A DNA stretch of 64,000 nucleotides from Rhizobium sp. L43 (GCF_002531725.1 NZ_NWSQ01000007.1:124001-188000), one strand, 5' to 3'; counted from the stretch's first letter, positions 10,825-20,109 are shown. Notes: a model not told the origin generated them from the sequence alone. A program made the numbers and translations.

Positions 10825-12183
10825 ATGAAGACAATGCAGATCTATGCCTTCGACATGAATTGCGTCGGGCATATCAACCACGGCCTGTGGACGCATCCGC
10901 GCGACCGGTCGGTGCATTATACCGATCTCGACTATTGGACGGAGTTTGCCGCGACCGCCGAGCGCGGCAAGCTGGACGGCATCTTCCTCGCCGATATCGT
11001 CGGTGTCTATGACGTCTATAAGGGCAGCCCGGCGCCGGTGATCGGGGCGGCGGCGCAGATTCCCGTCAATGATCCGTTGATCCCGATTTCGGCGATGGCT
11101 TACGTCACCAAACACTTAGGTTTCGGTGTCACCGTCAACACCACCTACGAGCCGCCCTTCCTGCTGGCGCGGCGCATGTCGACGCTCGATCACCTGACCA
11201 AGGGGCGGATCGGCTGGAACATCGTCACCGGCTATCTCGATAGTGCGGCCCGAAGCATGGGTTTCGACAGGCTGCCGGATCATGATGCGCGTTATGACGC
11301 AGCCGAGGAATATCTCGAGATCGTCTACAAGCTCTGGGAAGGCAGCTGGGATGACGATGCGGTGTTGCGCGACAAGGCGGGCGGCGTCTATGCCGATCCC
11401 TCCAAAGTGCGGACGTTCCGTCATGACGGCAAATATTACCGGATGGAGGGCATGCATCTCTCCGAACCTTCTCCACAGCGCACGCCCCTGCTCTTCCAGG
11501 CCGGCGCCTCGGCACGTGGTCAGGACTTTGCCGCCCGCCACGCCGAATGCGTCTTCCTCGCCGGCCCGACCCCCCGGGTGGTGAGGCCGATCGTCGATGC
11601 GCTGCGGGCGAAGGCGGCGGAATTCGGCCGCGGCGCCGATGCATTGAAGATCCTGAGCCTGATCACTGTCGTCGTCGGACGGACGGAGAGGCAAGCGCAG
11701 GAGAAGCTGGAGGATTATCGCCGCCATGCCAGCGTCGAGGCCTCGCTTGCGCATTATTCGGCTTCTGTCGGCATCGATTTTTCCAAGTACGGTCTGGACG
11801 ATGTCATCGACCAGAATTCGACCAATGCCAATCAGTCGGCGCTTGCGGCCATCACCAAGCAAGCGGCAAAGCCGGTGACGAAGCGGGAGATCATCGACCA
11901 GATGGTCCTCGGCAGTCGGATGAAGCCGATCGTGGGCGCGCCGGAGCAGATCGCCGATCATCTCCAGACATGGATCGAAGAGGGCGATATCGACGGCTTC
12001 AACCTGGCGCGGACGGTGGCGCCGGAGAGCCTGCGTGATTTCGTCGACTTGGTGGTGCCGGTGCTGCAGGAACGCGGCCTGTTCAAGGCGGACTATGCGG
12101 AAGGGCCGCTGCGGCGGAAGCTGTTTGGCGGCGGGAACGGCAGGTTGCCCGCCGCTCATCCCGCCGCGCGCTTCCGCCGCTGA
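10825..12183 (+). CDS. LLM-class flavin-dependent monooxygenase (NtaA/SnaA/DszA type)
   Basis: 452-aa FMN-dependent oxygenase of the bacterial luciferase superfamily. It has the typical start (FDMNCVGHINHGLW), TKGRIGWNIVTGYLDSAARSMG and HDARYDAAEEYLE, which mark the NtaA/SnaA/SoxA/DszA subfamily acting on nitrilotriacetate, pristinamycin or organosulfur compounds. It needs reduced FMN from a partner; an FMN reductase is encoded 3 kb away on the other strand. It converges with metI (1-base gap). A desulfurisation role is suggested by the met-type transporter and the reductase but not proved. The ATG at 10834 is an alternative start. Confidence 0.85.
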   Translation: MKTMQIYAFDMNCVGHINHGLWTHPRDRSVHYTDLDYWTEFAATAERGKLDGIFLADIVGVYDVYKGSPAPVIGAAAQIPVNDPLIPISAMAYVTKHLGFGVTVNTTYEPPFLLARRMSTLDHLTKGRIGWNIVTGYLDSAARSMGFDRLPDHDARYDAAEEYLEIVYKLWEGSWDDDAVLRDKAGGVYADPSKVRTFRHDGKYYRMEGMHLSEPSPQRTPLLFQAGASARGQDFAARHAECVFLAGPTPRVVRPIVDALRAKAAEFGRGADALKILSLITVVVGRTERQAQEKLEDYRRHASVEASLAHYSASVGIDFSKYGLDDVIDQNSTNANQSALAAITKQAAKPVTKREIIDQMVLGSRMKPIVGAPEQIADHLQTWIEEGDIDGFNLARTVAPESLRDFVDLVVPVLQERGLFKADYAEGPLRRKLFGGGNGRLPAAHPAARFRR

Positions 12184-12184
12184 T

Positions 12185-12838
12185 TTATCTCCGGTCCAGT
12201 TTGGCGACGAGCCGGTCGCCAAACCACTGAATGCCGCAGACGAGGACGATGAGCACGGCCACCACCGCGATCATCACGCTGGTTTCGAAGCGCTGATAGC
12301 CATAGCGGATGGCAAGATCGCCGAGGCCGCCGGCGCCGATAGCGCCGGCCATCGCCGAAGCGCCGATCAGTGTCACCAGCGTGACGGTGAAACCGGCGAC
12401 GATGCCGGGCAGCGCTTCGGGCACCAGCACCTCGCGGATGATCGTCCACCGGTTGCCGCCCATGGCGCGCACTGCATCGATCAGCCCGCGGTCGACCTCA
12501 CGCAGCGACACTTCGGCGATGCGGGCGTAATAGGGGGTCGCGGCGATGGCGAGCGGCACGATGGCCGCCCAGGTGCCGAGCGCGGTGCCGACGATCAGCC
12601 GCGTCAGCGGAATCAGCGCCACGAGCAGGATGATGAAAGGCACCGAGCGGAAGCCGTTGATGACGGCGCCGAGCCCGCGGTTGATCCAGAGGTTTTCAGC
12701 GATGCCGCCGCGTGCCGTGACAACAAGGGCAAGGCCGAGCGGCAGGCCGGCGAGGAGCGAGATCACTCCCGAGGCGACGGTCATCAGGATCGTCTCCCAG
12801 AGGGAGCGGATCAGCAGTTCAAGCATAATCGGTGTCAT
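12185..12838 (-). CDS. metI: D-methionine-type ABC transporter permease
   Basis: 217-aa inner-membrane permease of the MetI family with five or six hydrophobic segments. The EAA loop that contacts MetN is visible around IDAVRAMGGNRWTIIREVLVPEALPGI. The ATG at 12838 lies within the 3' end of metN (20-base overlap), so the two are translationally coupled. It is the third gene of metQ-metN-metI. Transport of methionine is the default prediction; a related sulfur compound is possible given the neighbouring monooxygenase. Confidence 0.92.
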   Translation of the reverse strand: MTPIMLELLIRSLWETILMTVASGVISLLAGLPLGLALVVTARGGIAENLWINRGLGAVINGFRSVPFIILLVALIPLTRLIVGTALGTWAAIVPLAIAATPYYARIAEVSLREVDRGLIDAVRAMGGNRWTIIREVLVPEALPGIVAGFTVTLVTLIGASAMAGAIGAGGLGDLAIRYGYQRFETSVMIAVVAVLIVLVCGIQWFGDRLVAKLDRR

Positions 12839-13904
12839 AACCAAGCACCTCCACCCGGGCGGACCGGGCCGTCAGGAATTGTTCGACCTTTCCGGCAAGC
12901 GCGGGATCGCGTGCGGGAACGGCGATGAAGAACCGCGCCACCGGCTGGTTCTGGATGTGGTCGATGCCGCCATGGACGAGGCGGAAAGAATGCGGCAGCT
13001 CCGCCGAGAGTTCGGCAAACAGCGCACCTTGCGCTTCAGGTCCAGCGAGATCGACGCTGAGGATCGCCTCGCTTCCTATCGTTGCCGACAGCCGTCCGGC
13101 GATGTGATCGGGAAGCTGCGGGCGGATGCTGCCGAGCAGGCTCCCGGTGATATCAGCCTGCGGGTTGGCGAAGACCGACCAGACCTGCCCTTCCTCGACG
13201 ATCCGCCCGGCATCGATGACGGCGACGCGATCGGCAATGCCGCGCACCACTTCCATCTCATGGGTGATCAGCAGAATGGTCAGGCCGAGCTTGCGGTTGA
13301 TATCCCTAAGCAGCGCCAGGATCGACCGGGTTGTTTCCGGATCGAGCGCCGATGTCGCCTCGTCGGACAACAGCAGTGCCGGGCGTGCCGCCAGCGCCCG
13401 GGCGATTCCGACCCGCTGTTTCTGGCCGCCGGACAGCGATGAGGGATAGGCTTTCGCCTTGTCGGCAAGACCGACGAGATCGAGCAGCTCATGCGCCCGT
13501 TTCAAGCGCTCGTTCTTGGCGACGCCCTCGATCTTCAGCGGCAGCGCGACATTCTCCTCGACGGTCTTGGCCGATAGCAGGTTGAAATGCTGGAAGATCA
13601 TGCCGATGCGGCGACGCAAGGGCTGCAAATCCTGTTCCTGAAGCCTGGTGATATCGCGGCCTTCGATCAGGATCTCGCCGCTGTCGGCGCGCTCCAGGCC
13701 GTTCAGGCAGCGGATCAGCGTCGATTTGCCGGCGCCGCTGCGGCCGATGATGCCGAGGATCTCACCCCTCTTCACTGTCAGCGAAATACCGTCGAGTGCC
13801 GGCGTGGCCCCGAACCGCCGCTTCACGTCGGTCAGCCTCACCACTTCTTCGGCCGCCGCTTGCGGCTGCGTCTCGATCGCTGTGGTGGAAACAAAGGAAT
13901 TCAT
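12819..13904 (-). CDS. metN: D-methionine-type ABC transporter ATP-binding protein
   Basis: 361-aa ATPase. Walker A is GRSGAGKST, the Q-loop IFQHFNLLS, the signature LSGGQKQRVGIAR, Walker B LLLSDEATSALD and the H-loop LLITHEM. In Walker B the aspartate-glutamate pair is kept. The C-terminal 80 residues form the NIL domain, which in MetN binds methionine and inhibits transport. The start at 13904 is preceded by an AAGGAAA ribosome-binding site; the frame extends to 13997 but that would run through the hairpin after metQ. Confidence 0.94.
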   Translation of the reverse strand: MNSFVSTTAIETQPQAAAEEVVRLTDVKRRFGATPALDGISLTVKRGEILGIIGRSGAGKSTLIRCLNGLERADSGEILIEGRDITRLQEQDLQPLRRRIGMIFQHFNLLSAKTVEENVALPLKIEGVAKNERLKRAHELLDLVGLADKAKAYPSSLSGGQKQRVGIARALAARPALLLSDEATSALDPETTRSILALLRDINRKLGLTILLITHEMEVVRGIADRVAVIDAGRIVEEGQVWSVFANPQADITGSLLGSIRPQLPDHIAGRLSATIGSEAILSVDLAGPEAQGALFAELSAELPHSFRLVHGGIDHIQNQPVARFFIAVPARDPALAGKVEQFLTARSARVEVLGYDTDYA

Positions 13905-13927
13905 ATGCTTTTCCTTACAAACACTGA

Positions 13928-13960
13928 AGGCGGCCCGGGCAAGGAACGCCCGGACCGCCT
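13928..13960 (-). terminator. Intra-operon hairpin between metQ and metN
   Basis: A strong stem of 12 pairs with one mismatch (AGGCGGcCCGGGC with GCCCGGaCCGCCT) and a 7-base loop in the 89-base metQ-metN gap. It lacks a U-tract, so it is more likely a partial terminator or an mRNA-stabilising structure that lets the binding protein be made in excess over the ATPase and permease. Confidence 0.6.
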
Positions 13961-13993
13961 CTCGGCAGGCCTTAACCCCCGCCCTGCCTCGGA

Positions 13994-14833
13994 TCAATAG
14001 GCGCTGAGACCCGTCCCCTTGTAGACCTTGTCGAATTCCGCCTTGACGGTCTCGTTCTGATAGGAAGACACAAGCGTCTTGACCCAGTCGGCGTCCTTGT
14101 TGTCGTCCTTGACGGCGATGAAGTTGCGGTACGGATTGTCGGCGACCGGCTCCTGCGCAATGCGCTCGGCCGGCGAAAGACCGCTCTTCAGCGCCCAGTC
14201 GGTGTTGACGACACCGGCATCCAGATCATCGATCGACCGGCCGACGATGCCGGCATCGAGCTCCTTGATTTCGAGCTTCTTCGGATTGTCGGTGACGTCG
14301 GCAACGGTCGCGAGAATGCCGGTGCCGTCTTTCAATTTGATCAGGCCTTCGTTCTGGAGAACACGCAGCGCCCGGCCTTCATTCGAGGGATCGTTCGGTA
14401 CGCCGATGACGGCGCCTGCGGGGATTTCGGCGACGGACTTGTATTTCTTGGTATAGAGGCCGATCGGCCAGACGCCGGTATAGCCGACGCGAGCGATATG
14501 GTAGCCATGCTGTTTGATCTGGTTGTCGAGATAGGGCTGATGCTGGAAGGCATTGGCGTCGACCTCGCCGCGCTCCAGCGCTTCGTTCGGCTGCGTATAA
14601 TCGTTGAAAATAACGGTCTCGATCTTGAGACCCTTCTTGGCCGCCTCGCTGGCGACCACGCGCCAGATGTCCTCCTCCTCGCCGGCCATGATGCCGACCT
14701 TGATCGACTTGTCCTCGGCAAAGGAAGGAGCAGGCGCTGCGAAGGCAAAGAGTGTAGCAGCGGAAACGGCGATGGCGGCAAGAGCCGCGCGGCGCGAAAG
14801 GTGGAAGCCGTGAAGATTTTTGTTCTTGGTCAT
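13994..14833 (-). CDS. metQ: D-methionine-type ABC transporter substrate-binding protein
   Basis: 279-aa periplasmic protein of the NlpA/MetQ family. An N-terminal signal (SRRAALAAIAVSAATLFAFA, residues 13-32) ends at a probable AXA site before EDKSIKVGI; there is no lipobox Cys, so it is soluble rather than a lipoprotein. Family features include FNDYTQPNEALERGEVDANAFQH and the hinge region VGVPNDPSNEGRAL-like segment. The SRR pair is a possible Tat signal, although Sec is more likely. It is first in the metQNI operon. Confidence 0.93.
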   Translation of the reverse strand: MTKNKNLHGFHLSRRAALAAIAVSAATLFAFAAPAPSFAEDKSIKVGIMAGEEEDIWRVVASEAAKKGLKIETVIFNDYTQPNEALERGEVDANAFQHQPYLDNQIKQHGYHIARVGYTGVWPIGLYTKKYKSVAEIPAGAVIGVPNDPSNEGRALRVLQNEGLIKLKDGTGILATVADVTDNPKKLEIKELDAGIVGRSIDDLDAGVVNTDWALKSGLSPAERIAQEPVADNPYRNFIAVKDDNKDADWVKTLVSSYQNETVKAEFDKVYKGTGLSAY

Positions 14834-15032
14834 TTTTTATCCCGTCTGACTGAGTGGGGCCATGCGCCCCGACCAGGCTGATCATGGCAAATGCGCGCAT
14901 CGGTAGCGAAGCACGAATGTCCGATGTGGAGGAAGGGTCGGAAAAACTCTTGCCCTGCCATTGGTATCGGCAGGATAAATTTCCATCAAATTTGTGAACT
15001 ATGACGATGTGAGAAGGGCGGCCCAAAAACGA

Positions 15033-15057
15033 AAACGGCGCCTTAGCGGCGCCGTTT
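15033..15057 (-). terminator. Rho-independent terminator of the FMN reductase gene
   Basis: Perfect 10-bp stem (AAACGGCGCC / GGCGCCGTTT) with a 5-base loop. Read on the minus strand the stem is followed by TTTTCGTTTTTGG. It lies 20 bases after the stop of the reductase gene. Confidence 0.85.
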
Positions 15058-15077
15058 CAAGCCTATTACGACACTCC

Positions 15078-15638
15078 TTACTCGGCAGCGATAAGCGCTT
15101 GATTCCGGCTGGGAAAGAAGGCCGAGAGCTCGCCGATGACTTCCCCGATCCGCTTGGAAAGCTGTTCGGATGAGACCCGGTAATCGGTAAAGTCGCGGTC
15201 GGAAGCGTAGACGGCCGTCGGCAGCGTGTGAGACATGAAGAAGCCGAAGAGCGGGCGCAGCTGATGCTCGACCATCAGCGCGTGCCGGTCGCCGCCGCCG
15301 GTTGCGGTGATGATGATCGGCTTGGCGCGCAGCTCATGCGGGTCGATCAGGTCGATCAGATGCTTGAAGAGGCCGGGATAACTGCCCTTGTAAGTCGGCG
15401 CGCCGATGACCAGCACATCGGCATTGACGATGTCGTCGATGACGTCCTTGGCGCGGCTGTCGAGATCGTCACGCCGCAGCGCCTGGCCAAGCGAGGGGCC
15501 GACATCGGTCAGGTCGTAGATGGTGTTGTCGAAGCCGTATTTCTCGCCGGCGAGACCGGCGACGTTTTCGACGAGCGCGAAGGTCTTCGAGGGGCGGTTG
15601 AAGCTACCCGCAAGGCCGACCAGTTTGTGAGCAGACAT
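15078..15638 (-). CDS. NAD(P)H-dependent FMN reductase (MsuE/SsuE family)
   Basis: 186-aa flavodoxin-fold reductase that supplies reduced FMN to two-component monooxygenases. It has the phosphate-binding start GLAGSFNRPSKT and the flavin loop GAPTYKGSYPGLFKHLIDL typical of MsuE/SsuE. The ATG at 15638 is preceded by GGAAGG; a TTG at 15653 is possible but less likely. It ends at a clear terminator. The LLM-class monooxygenase at 10.8 kb is the obvious partner. Which sulfonate or other compound is attacked cannot be told from sequence. Confidence 0.88.
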   Translation of the reverse strand: MSAHKLVGLAGSFNRPSKTFALVENVAGLAGEKYGFDNTIYDLTDVGPSLGQALRRDDLDSRAKDVIDDIVNADVLVIGAPTYKGSYPGLFKHLIDLIDPHELRAKPIIITATGGGDRHALMVEHQLRPLFGFFMSHTLPTAVYASDRDFTDYRVSSEQLSKRIGEVIGELSAFFPSRNQALIAAE

Positions 15639-15858
15639 GCCATTTCCTTCCAATATCGTGTCGAAACCGATGTCATTCTCCGACGAATATTATCTATAAA
15701 AATAGTGGATTAAAGGAATGGTGATCCCTCTTCCCCATATGAGGAGAAAAATACGTTCGTGCCTGTCGCGATAGCGACGTGCGAAACCGCATGATGCGTC
15801 GAGCCCGGAATATCCGAGGGATTCCGGGCTCGATGTATCGTCTGCAGGCGACCGACCT

Positions 15859-15980
15859 AGAGCGGTTCAGCTTTTCACGGAATCGGAGAACCGCTCTAAG
15901 TTTTGTTTTTACGCAATTCCCGGCAAAAGCGCTTCGCGCTTTGCCTGGGAAAACCGCTCTGCACTTTTCCTGGAATTGCT
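15859..15980 (-). repeat. Dispersed intergenic palindromic repeat, copy 2 (compound)
   Basis: Composite element filling the gap up to the MFS gene. The first half is a perfect 10-bp hairpin, AGAGCGGTTC (15859-15868) with GAACCGCTCT (15888-15897). The second half, roughly 15914-15980, is the reverse complement of the 8.5-kb repeat with only a few differences. The AGAGCGGTT motif reappears in the second half as AACCGCTCT. The remaining part of the 342-base gap shows no gene. Confidence 0.75.
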
Positions 15981-17183
15981 CTAGACCGATTTCGGCTTGG
16001 GGATGCGCGGCAGGAAGACCGTCAGGAGACCGAGCAGCGGCAGGTAGGAGCAGATGCGATAGACGAAGTCGATGCCGTGGGTGTCGGCGAAATCGCCGAG
16101 CAGTGCTGCACCCAGCCCCCCTGCCCCGAAAGCAAAGCCGAAAAAGACGCCGGCAATCAGCCCGACGCGGCCGGGCACCAGTTCCTGTGCGAAGACGACG
16201 ATCGCCGAGAAGGCCGAAGCGAAGATCAGGCCGATGACGACGCTGAGCACGCCCGTCCAGAAGAGGTTGGCATAGGGCAGCAGCAGTGCGAAAGGAATGA
16301 CGCCGAGGATCGAGAACCAGATGACGAAACGGGCGCCGAAGCGATCGCCGATCGGCCCACCGAGGAAAGTGCCGACGGCGACCGAGCCGAGGAAGAGGAA
16401 GAGCATCAGCTGCGCCTGCTGCACGCCAAGTTCGAACTTGTCGATGACATAGAAGGTAAAGTAGCTCGACACGCTCGCCATGTAGACGTTCTTTGTCGCG
16501 GTCAGCAGCACGAGGATCGCGAGCGCCCACACGACCCTGTTCTGCGGCAGCGGCAGGATCCGGCTCACGGCCGGCTTGCTGGCATTCTCACGCCTGTGGC
16601 CGATATACCAATTGCCCACCCAGCTCAACACGACCATGCCGACCATGGCGATGGCGGCGAACCAGGAGACGCTGTGCTGGCCGAGCGGCAACACGATGAA
16701 GGCGGCGAGCAACGGACCGATCGCCTGGCCGGCATTACCGCCGACCTGGAAAAACGACTGCGCGAAACCGTGGCGGCCGCCGGAGGCAAGGCGGGCGACG
16801 CGCGAGGATTCCGGATGGAAGACGGCCGAACCGAAGCCGATCAGGCTGGCGGCAACGAGCAGCAGCTCGAAACTGCCGGCATTGCCGAGCAGGATCAGGC
16901 CGCAGAAGGTGCTCGCCATGCCGACCGGCAGTGAATAGGGCATCGGCCAGCGGTCGGTGACGATGCCGACCAGCGGCTGCAGCAGCGAAGCGGTGACCTG
17001 GAACGTCATGGTCAGAAGGCCGATCTGCACGAAACTGAGATCGTAATTCGCCTTGAACAGCGGATAGAGCGAGGCGAGCAGCGACTGCATGATGTCATTC
17101 AGCATGTGGCAGAAGCTGACCGCCACCAGGATTGACATCGTTGTTTTTTCGAAACGGGGCGCGCGCTCGGCAACGGTTGCCAT
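15981..17183 (-). CDS. MFS transporter, fosmidomycin-resistance (Fsr) type
   Basis: 400-aa inner-membrane exporter with about 12 hydrophobic segments. It has the Fsr-type start FEKTTMSILVAVSFCHMLND and the conserved GFGSAVFHPESSRVARLASG segment; the A-motif loop is seen in GGPIGDRFGARFV. Two ATGs occur six bases apart; AGGAGG at 17190-17196 is properly spaced only for the second, so 17183 is chosen. Fosmidomycin or another antimetabolite is the family substrate; the natural one is unknown. It stands alone between repeats and regulators. Confidence 0.87.
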   Translation of the reverse strand: MATVAERAPRFEKTTMSILVAVSFCHMLNDIMQSLLASLYPLFKANYDLSFVQIGLLTMTFQVTASLLQPLVGIVTDRWPMPYSLPVGMASTFCGLILLGNAGSFELLLVAASLIGFGSAVFHPESSRVARLASGGRHGFAQSFFQVGGNAGQAIGPLLAAFIVLPLGQHSVSWFAAIAMVGMVVLSWVGNWYIGHRRENASKPAVSRILPLPQNRVVWALAILVLLTATKNVYMASVSSYFTFYVIDKFELGVQQAQLMLFLFLGSVAVGTFLGGPIGDRFGARFVIWFSILGVIPFALLLPYANLFWTGVLSVVIGLIFASAFSAIVVFAQELVPGRVGLIAGVFFGFAFGAGGLGAALLGDFADTHGIDFVYRICSYLPLLGLLTVFLPRIPKPKSV

Positions 17184-17540
17184 GGACATTCCTCCTGGAC
17201 GGCCCGGTTGGTTGCCGTGCCGCGTCGCTTTATTCGATGGATTTCGGGGCGATCGGGGCTGGGGAAGATGATCAAGCGACGGTCGCTAAAATGCATTTAG
17301 CGTAAGCCGGCGGGCAATCACAGCCCAGTTTCATCAGGATCGGTACGGCTTTTGTTCGATTTGCTCTTTTGCCGTTGATTCCTGCCCGGCTTGGCCTCTT
17401 GCCGGACGGGGGCTTTCATACCACAGTTAGCTGCGATCATTGCACATATAGTATGACATGTGAAAACAACCATGGAAAACCGCGGCGGGGGATACTACAG
17501 CTGCGCTGATTGAAAATGCGATCGAGGCTGAAAACACGCG
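17184..17540. other. Intergenic region upstream of MFS and XRE genes
   Basis: Divergent promoter region of 357 bases without a convincing gene. Near its right end CACAT-N10-ATGTG (17443-17462) is an inverted repeat that could be the operator of the adjacent XRE regulator; its position about 80 bases before the start fits autoregulation. No other structured element was seen. Confidence 0.4.
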
Positions 17541-18002
17541 ATGAATGTCAAGACACCGAATGCAATAGACGGCTATGTCGGAGCGCGCATAAGAATGCGT
17601 CGGCAGTTGCTCGGAATGAGCCAGGAACGGCTTGCCGAGCAAATCGGCGTGACCTTTCAGCAGGTTCAGAAATACGAGAAGGGCATCAACCGCATCGGCG
17701 CGAGCCGTCTGCAGCGAATCGCCGATGTGCTTCACACGTCGCCGAGCTTCTTCTTTGAACAGGAAAATTCCGAGCCGTTGACGTTGCAAGGGCTGGATCT
17801 GCCCGCAAATACCGATCCGGTCGCCGAATTCCTGCGAACGAAAGAGGGATTGGTGCTCAATCGCGCCTTTCTGAAGATCGCCGACCGGAATGTCCGTGAA
17901 ACGATCATCGCACTGGTGAATGCGATGGCGCAGGCGGAAAGCCGCGGTGTAACATGGGGCGCGCGCGCCGTTGCAGATATCACCCTTCCGCTCGGAGAAT
18001 AG
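17541..18002 (+). CDS. XRE-family HTH transcriptional regulator
   Basis: 153-aa regulator of a type common and multicopy in rhizobia. The Cro/CI helix-turn-helix covers residues 14-68, with RMRRQLLGMSQERLAEQIG, VTFQQVQKYEKG and NRIGASRLQRIADVL. The C-terminal 80 residues hold no known domain; they carry FFFEQE and end in a helical segment rich in Arg and Ala. It lies 26 bases before the start of the BTAD/TPR regulator and probably shares a transcript with it. Confidence 0.88.
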   Translation: MNVKTPNAIDGYVGARIRMRRQLLGMSQERLAEQIGVTFQQVQKYEKGINRIGASRLQRIADVLHTSPSFFFEQENSEPLTLQGLDLPANTDPVAEFLRTKEGLVLNRAFLKIADRNVRETIIALVNAMAQAESRGVTWGARAVADITLPLGE

Positions 18003-18028
18003 TCAGGCAGTCGGCAGGCAATATCCGC

Positions 18029-19978
18029 ATGAAGCTCAGGCTCGAGTCATTTGGTGAGTTGCGGTTGCTCGACCCGGCCGGGCAACCAGCGGCGTTCCCG
18101 GAAAAGGGCCTGCTGGCAATTTGTTATCTGCTGGACCGTGATCTGCGAGATGGGGCCGGGAGTGAATATCCGCGCTCGGCGCTTGCGCGGTTCTTGTGGG
18201 ACAGCCATGACAATTCCGACATCATGGCCAATCTGCGCAAGACCATATCGCGCATTCAGGCGCGCCAGGCCGAGCTCGGCACCGAGCTTCTGGTCTTCAC
18301 GGCGACCGGTGCGCGGGTCAGGCCGGAAGCATTTGTCGATGATCTCTCCGAACTCGCCAACCCCGGCGGCGAAGGCGCACTTGGCAAGCTGCGGCGGCTG
18401 GTTGCGATCCTTCGCCAGGATTTCCTGGCGGGGCTCGCCGACCAAAGCGTCAGTACCCGGCAATGGATCGCCGGCCAGCGCGACAGGCACATGGCAGTTC
18501 TGGTGGATGCGCTGAAGACGGCGCTGCCGACGGCGAGGTCGCGAGAAGATGTCAGCCTGATCAAGGAGGCGGCGCTCAGAATTTTCCGCGAGGCGCCGGA
18601 TGACGAGAACATTCGTCGTATCCTTCTCGAGGCCTACGAGTCCGAGGGACAGCTGGAGAAAGCGCGCCGGCTTTTCGAGACGAACAAGCATGAGCTGGGA
18701 AGCGCATTCGATATCGGCCTCGACGTCCAGGCGCTGGGAGAGATCCGCAAAATCTTTGCCGGCGGCCAACCGCCGCAAAGCGCTGCGGTGCCGCTGAGCG
18801 ACGGCGGCGTTCGAATTCCCGGTCCCCTGCCCCGTCTGGTGCTGCTGCCGCCGGGCGGAACGGATGCGGTCGGTGTCCTGCCGATGCTCTCCGGAGCGCT
18901 GATCGAGGACGTGACCATCGGTCTTTGCGCGCTGAATACGGTTTCGGTGGTGGCGCCCCATACGGCCGATCGGATCGCACGCAATGCCGACAAGGCCGAA
19001 CTGATCCAGCGTCATTCGATTTCCTATGTTCTCGACACGAGGCTGACCGATCATGCGGGCGTCCCCACGCTCTTTGTCCAGCTGATTCATGCCGGCAGCG
19101 ATGAGGTCATCTGGGCCGAGCGTTTCAGCCTCGAGAAATACGAATTGATAAGCCACCGGCGCGACATCGCCCGGCGGATCGCCAGAGAGCTGGCCGGGCA
19201 GGTCCGCCGGCATGAAACCATGCGCGATTCCTTCGAGGGCAATTCGGCCGCCTATCACAGCTACCTTCTCGGTCTGAGGGATGTGAAGCGGCTTGCCCTC
19301 CCCGATGTGCGCCGCTCCCGAAAGGCCTTCCGCGAGGCGCTTCAACACAGCGCACATTTCGCTCCTGCGCTAAGCGGATTGTCGCGCACGTTTCTCGTCG
19401 AGTGGCTGCTGACGGCGCGCGGCGACAGCGAGTTGCTCGGACTGGCGGAGGACTACGCAAACCGGGCGATCGTCGCCGATCCTTCGTTTGCAGCCGGCTT
19501 TCGTGAGCTCGGCGTTGCCAAACTTTATCTCGGGGACATTGATGAAAGCGTCCTGGCGTTGAAGCTCGCGGAAGAGCTGAGCCCGCATTATGCCGACGGT
19601 ATTGCGAGTTATGCCGATACGCTCGTCCATGCGTCGCGCCCTGCCGATGCATTGGCCAAGATCGAGCGGGCCATCTCACTCAACCCGCTGAGCCCGACCG
19701 ACTATCTATGGACGGCAGCCGGCGCGAATTTCGCCCTCGGTCATTATACCGAGGCGCTCGAGCAGATTTCCCTGATGGACGACCGCACGCCGGCAGACCG
19801 GCTTTCGGCTGCCTGCTGGGCCATGCTCGGCGATATGAAAAACGCGCGTATCTATATGCGCAAGGTGCGCGAGATCTATCCGGATTTCGATGTCGACAAA
19901 TGGCTTTCCGTCGTTCCCTTCAAGGAGCAATGGCAGAAGGAGCAGTATCGCGAGGCGTTGCGCCGGGCCGGTTTCTGA
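18029..19978 (+). CDS. BTAD/SARP-like regulator with TPR domain
   Basis: 649-aa protein. The N-terminal part (MKLRLESFGELRLLDPAG) resembles the winged-helix start of SARP/AfsR-type activators, followed by a BTAD-like helical region (IFREAPDDENIRRILLEAYESEGQLEKARRLFE). The middle (about 270-400) resembles the TolB-like segment often found between the regulator and TPRs in rhizobial adenylate-cyclase-type proteins. The C-terminal half holds tetratricopeptide-like helices ending at residue 649. There is no cyclase catalytic domain. The ATG at 18029 was chosen because upstream residues are Arg-rich and overlap the preceding gene. It probably acts as a transcription activator with a ligand- or protein-binding tail; targets are unknown. 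Confidence 0.75.
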   Translation: MKLRLESFGELRLLDPAGQPAAFPEKGLLAICYLLDRDLRDGAGSEYPRSALARFLWDSHDNSDIMANLRKTISRIQARQAELGTELLVFTATGARVRPEAFVDDLSELANPGGEGALGKLRRLVAILRQDFLAGLADQSVSTRQWIAGQRDRHMAVLVDALKTALPTARSREDVSLIKEAALRIFREAPDDENIRRILLEAYESEGQLEKARRLFETNKHELGSAFDIGLDVQALGEIRKIFAGGQPPQSAAVPLSDGGVRIPGPLPRLVLLPPGGTDAVGVLPMLSGALIEDVTIGLCALNTVSVVAPHTADRIARNADKAELIQRHSISYVLDTRLTDHAGVPTLFVQLIHAGSDEVIWAERFSLEKYELISHRRDIARRIARELAGQVRRHETMRDSFEGNSAAYHSYLLGLRDVKRLALPDVRRSRKAFREALQHSAHFAPALSGLSRTFLVEWLLTARGDSELLGLAEDYANRAIVADPSFAAGFRELGVAKLYLGDIDESVLALKLAEELSPHYADGIASYADTLVHASRPADALAKIERAISLNPLSPTDYLWTAAGANFALGHYTEALEQISLMDDRTPADRLSAACWAMLGDMKNARIYMRKVREIYPDFDVDKWLSVVPFKEQWQKEQYREALRRAGF

Positions 19979-20109
19979 AGTCTGACGCCGAAAAGTGTAA
20001 GCCGACAAATGCTGTCACGCCTCTGTCACGCGCGTCTTTCGCTCAAGAGGATTAAGCTGCCTTTGCTCTGTCGGCATGCGCCGGCAAGAGAAGCCGGGGA
20101 ATTCCAAAG

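Noticed and set aside
14834..15032. SAM-II or S-box riboswitch before metQ
   Set aside because: Only a short GGGGC/GCCCC hairpin is seen at about 14860-14875; the conserved SAM-II core could not be identified.
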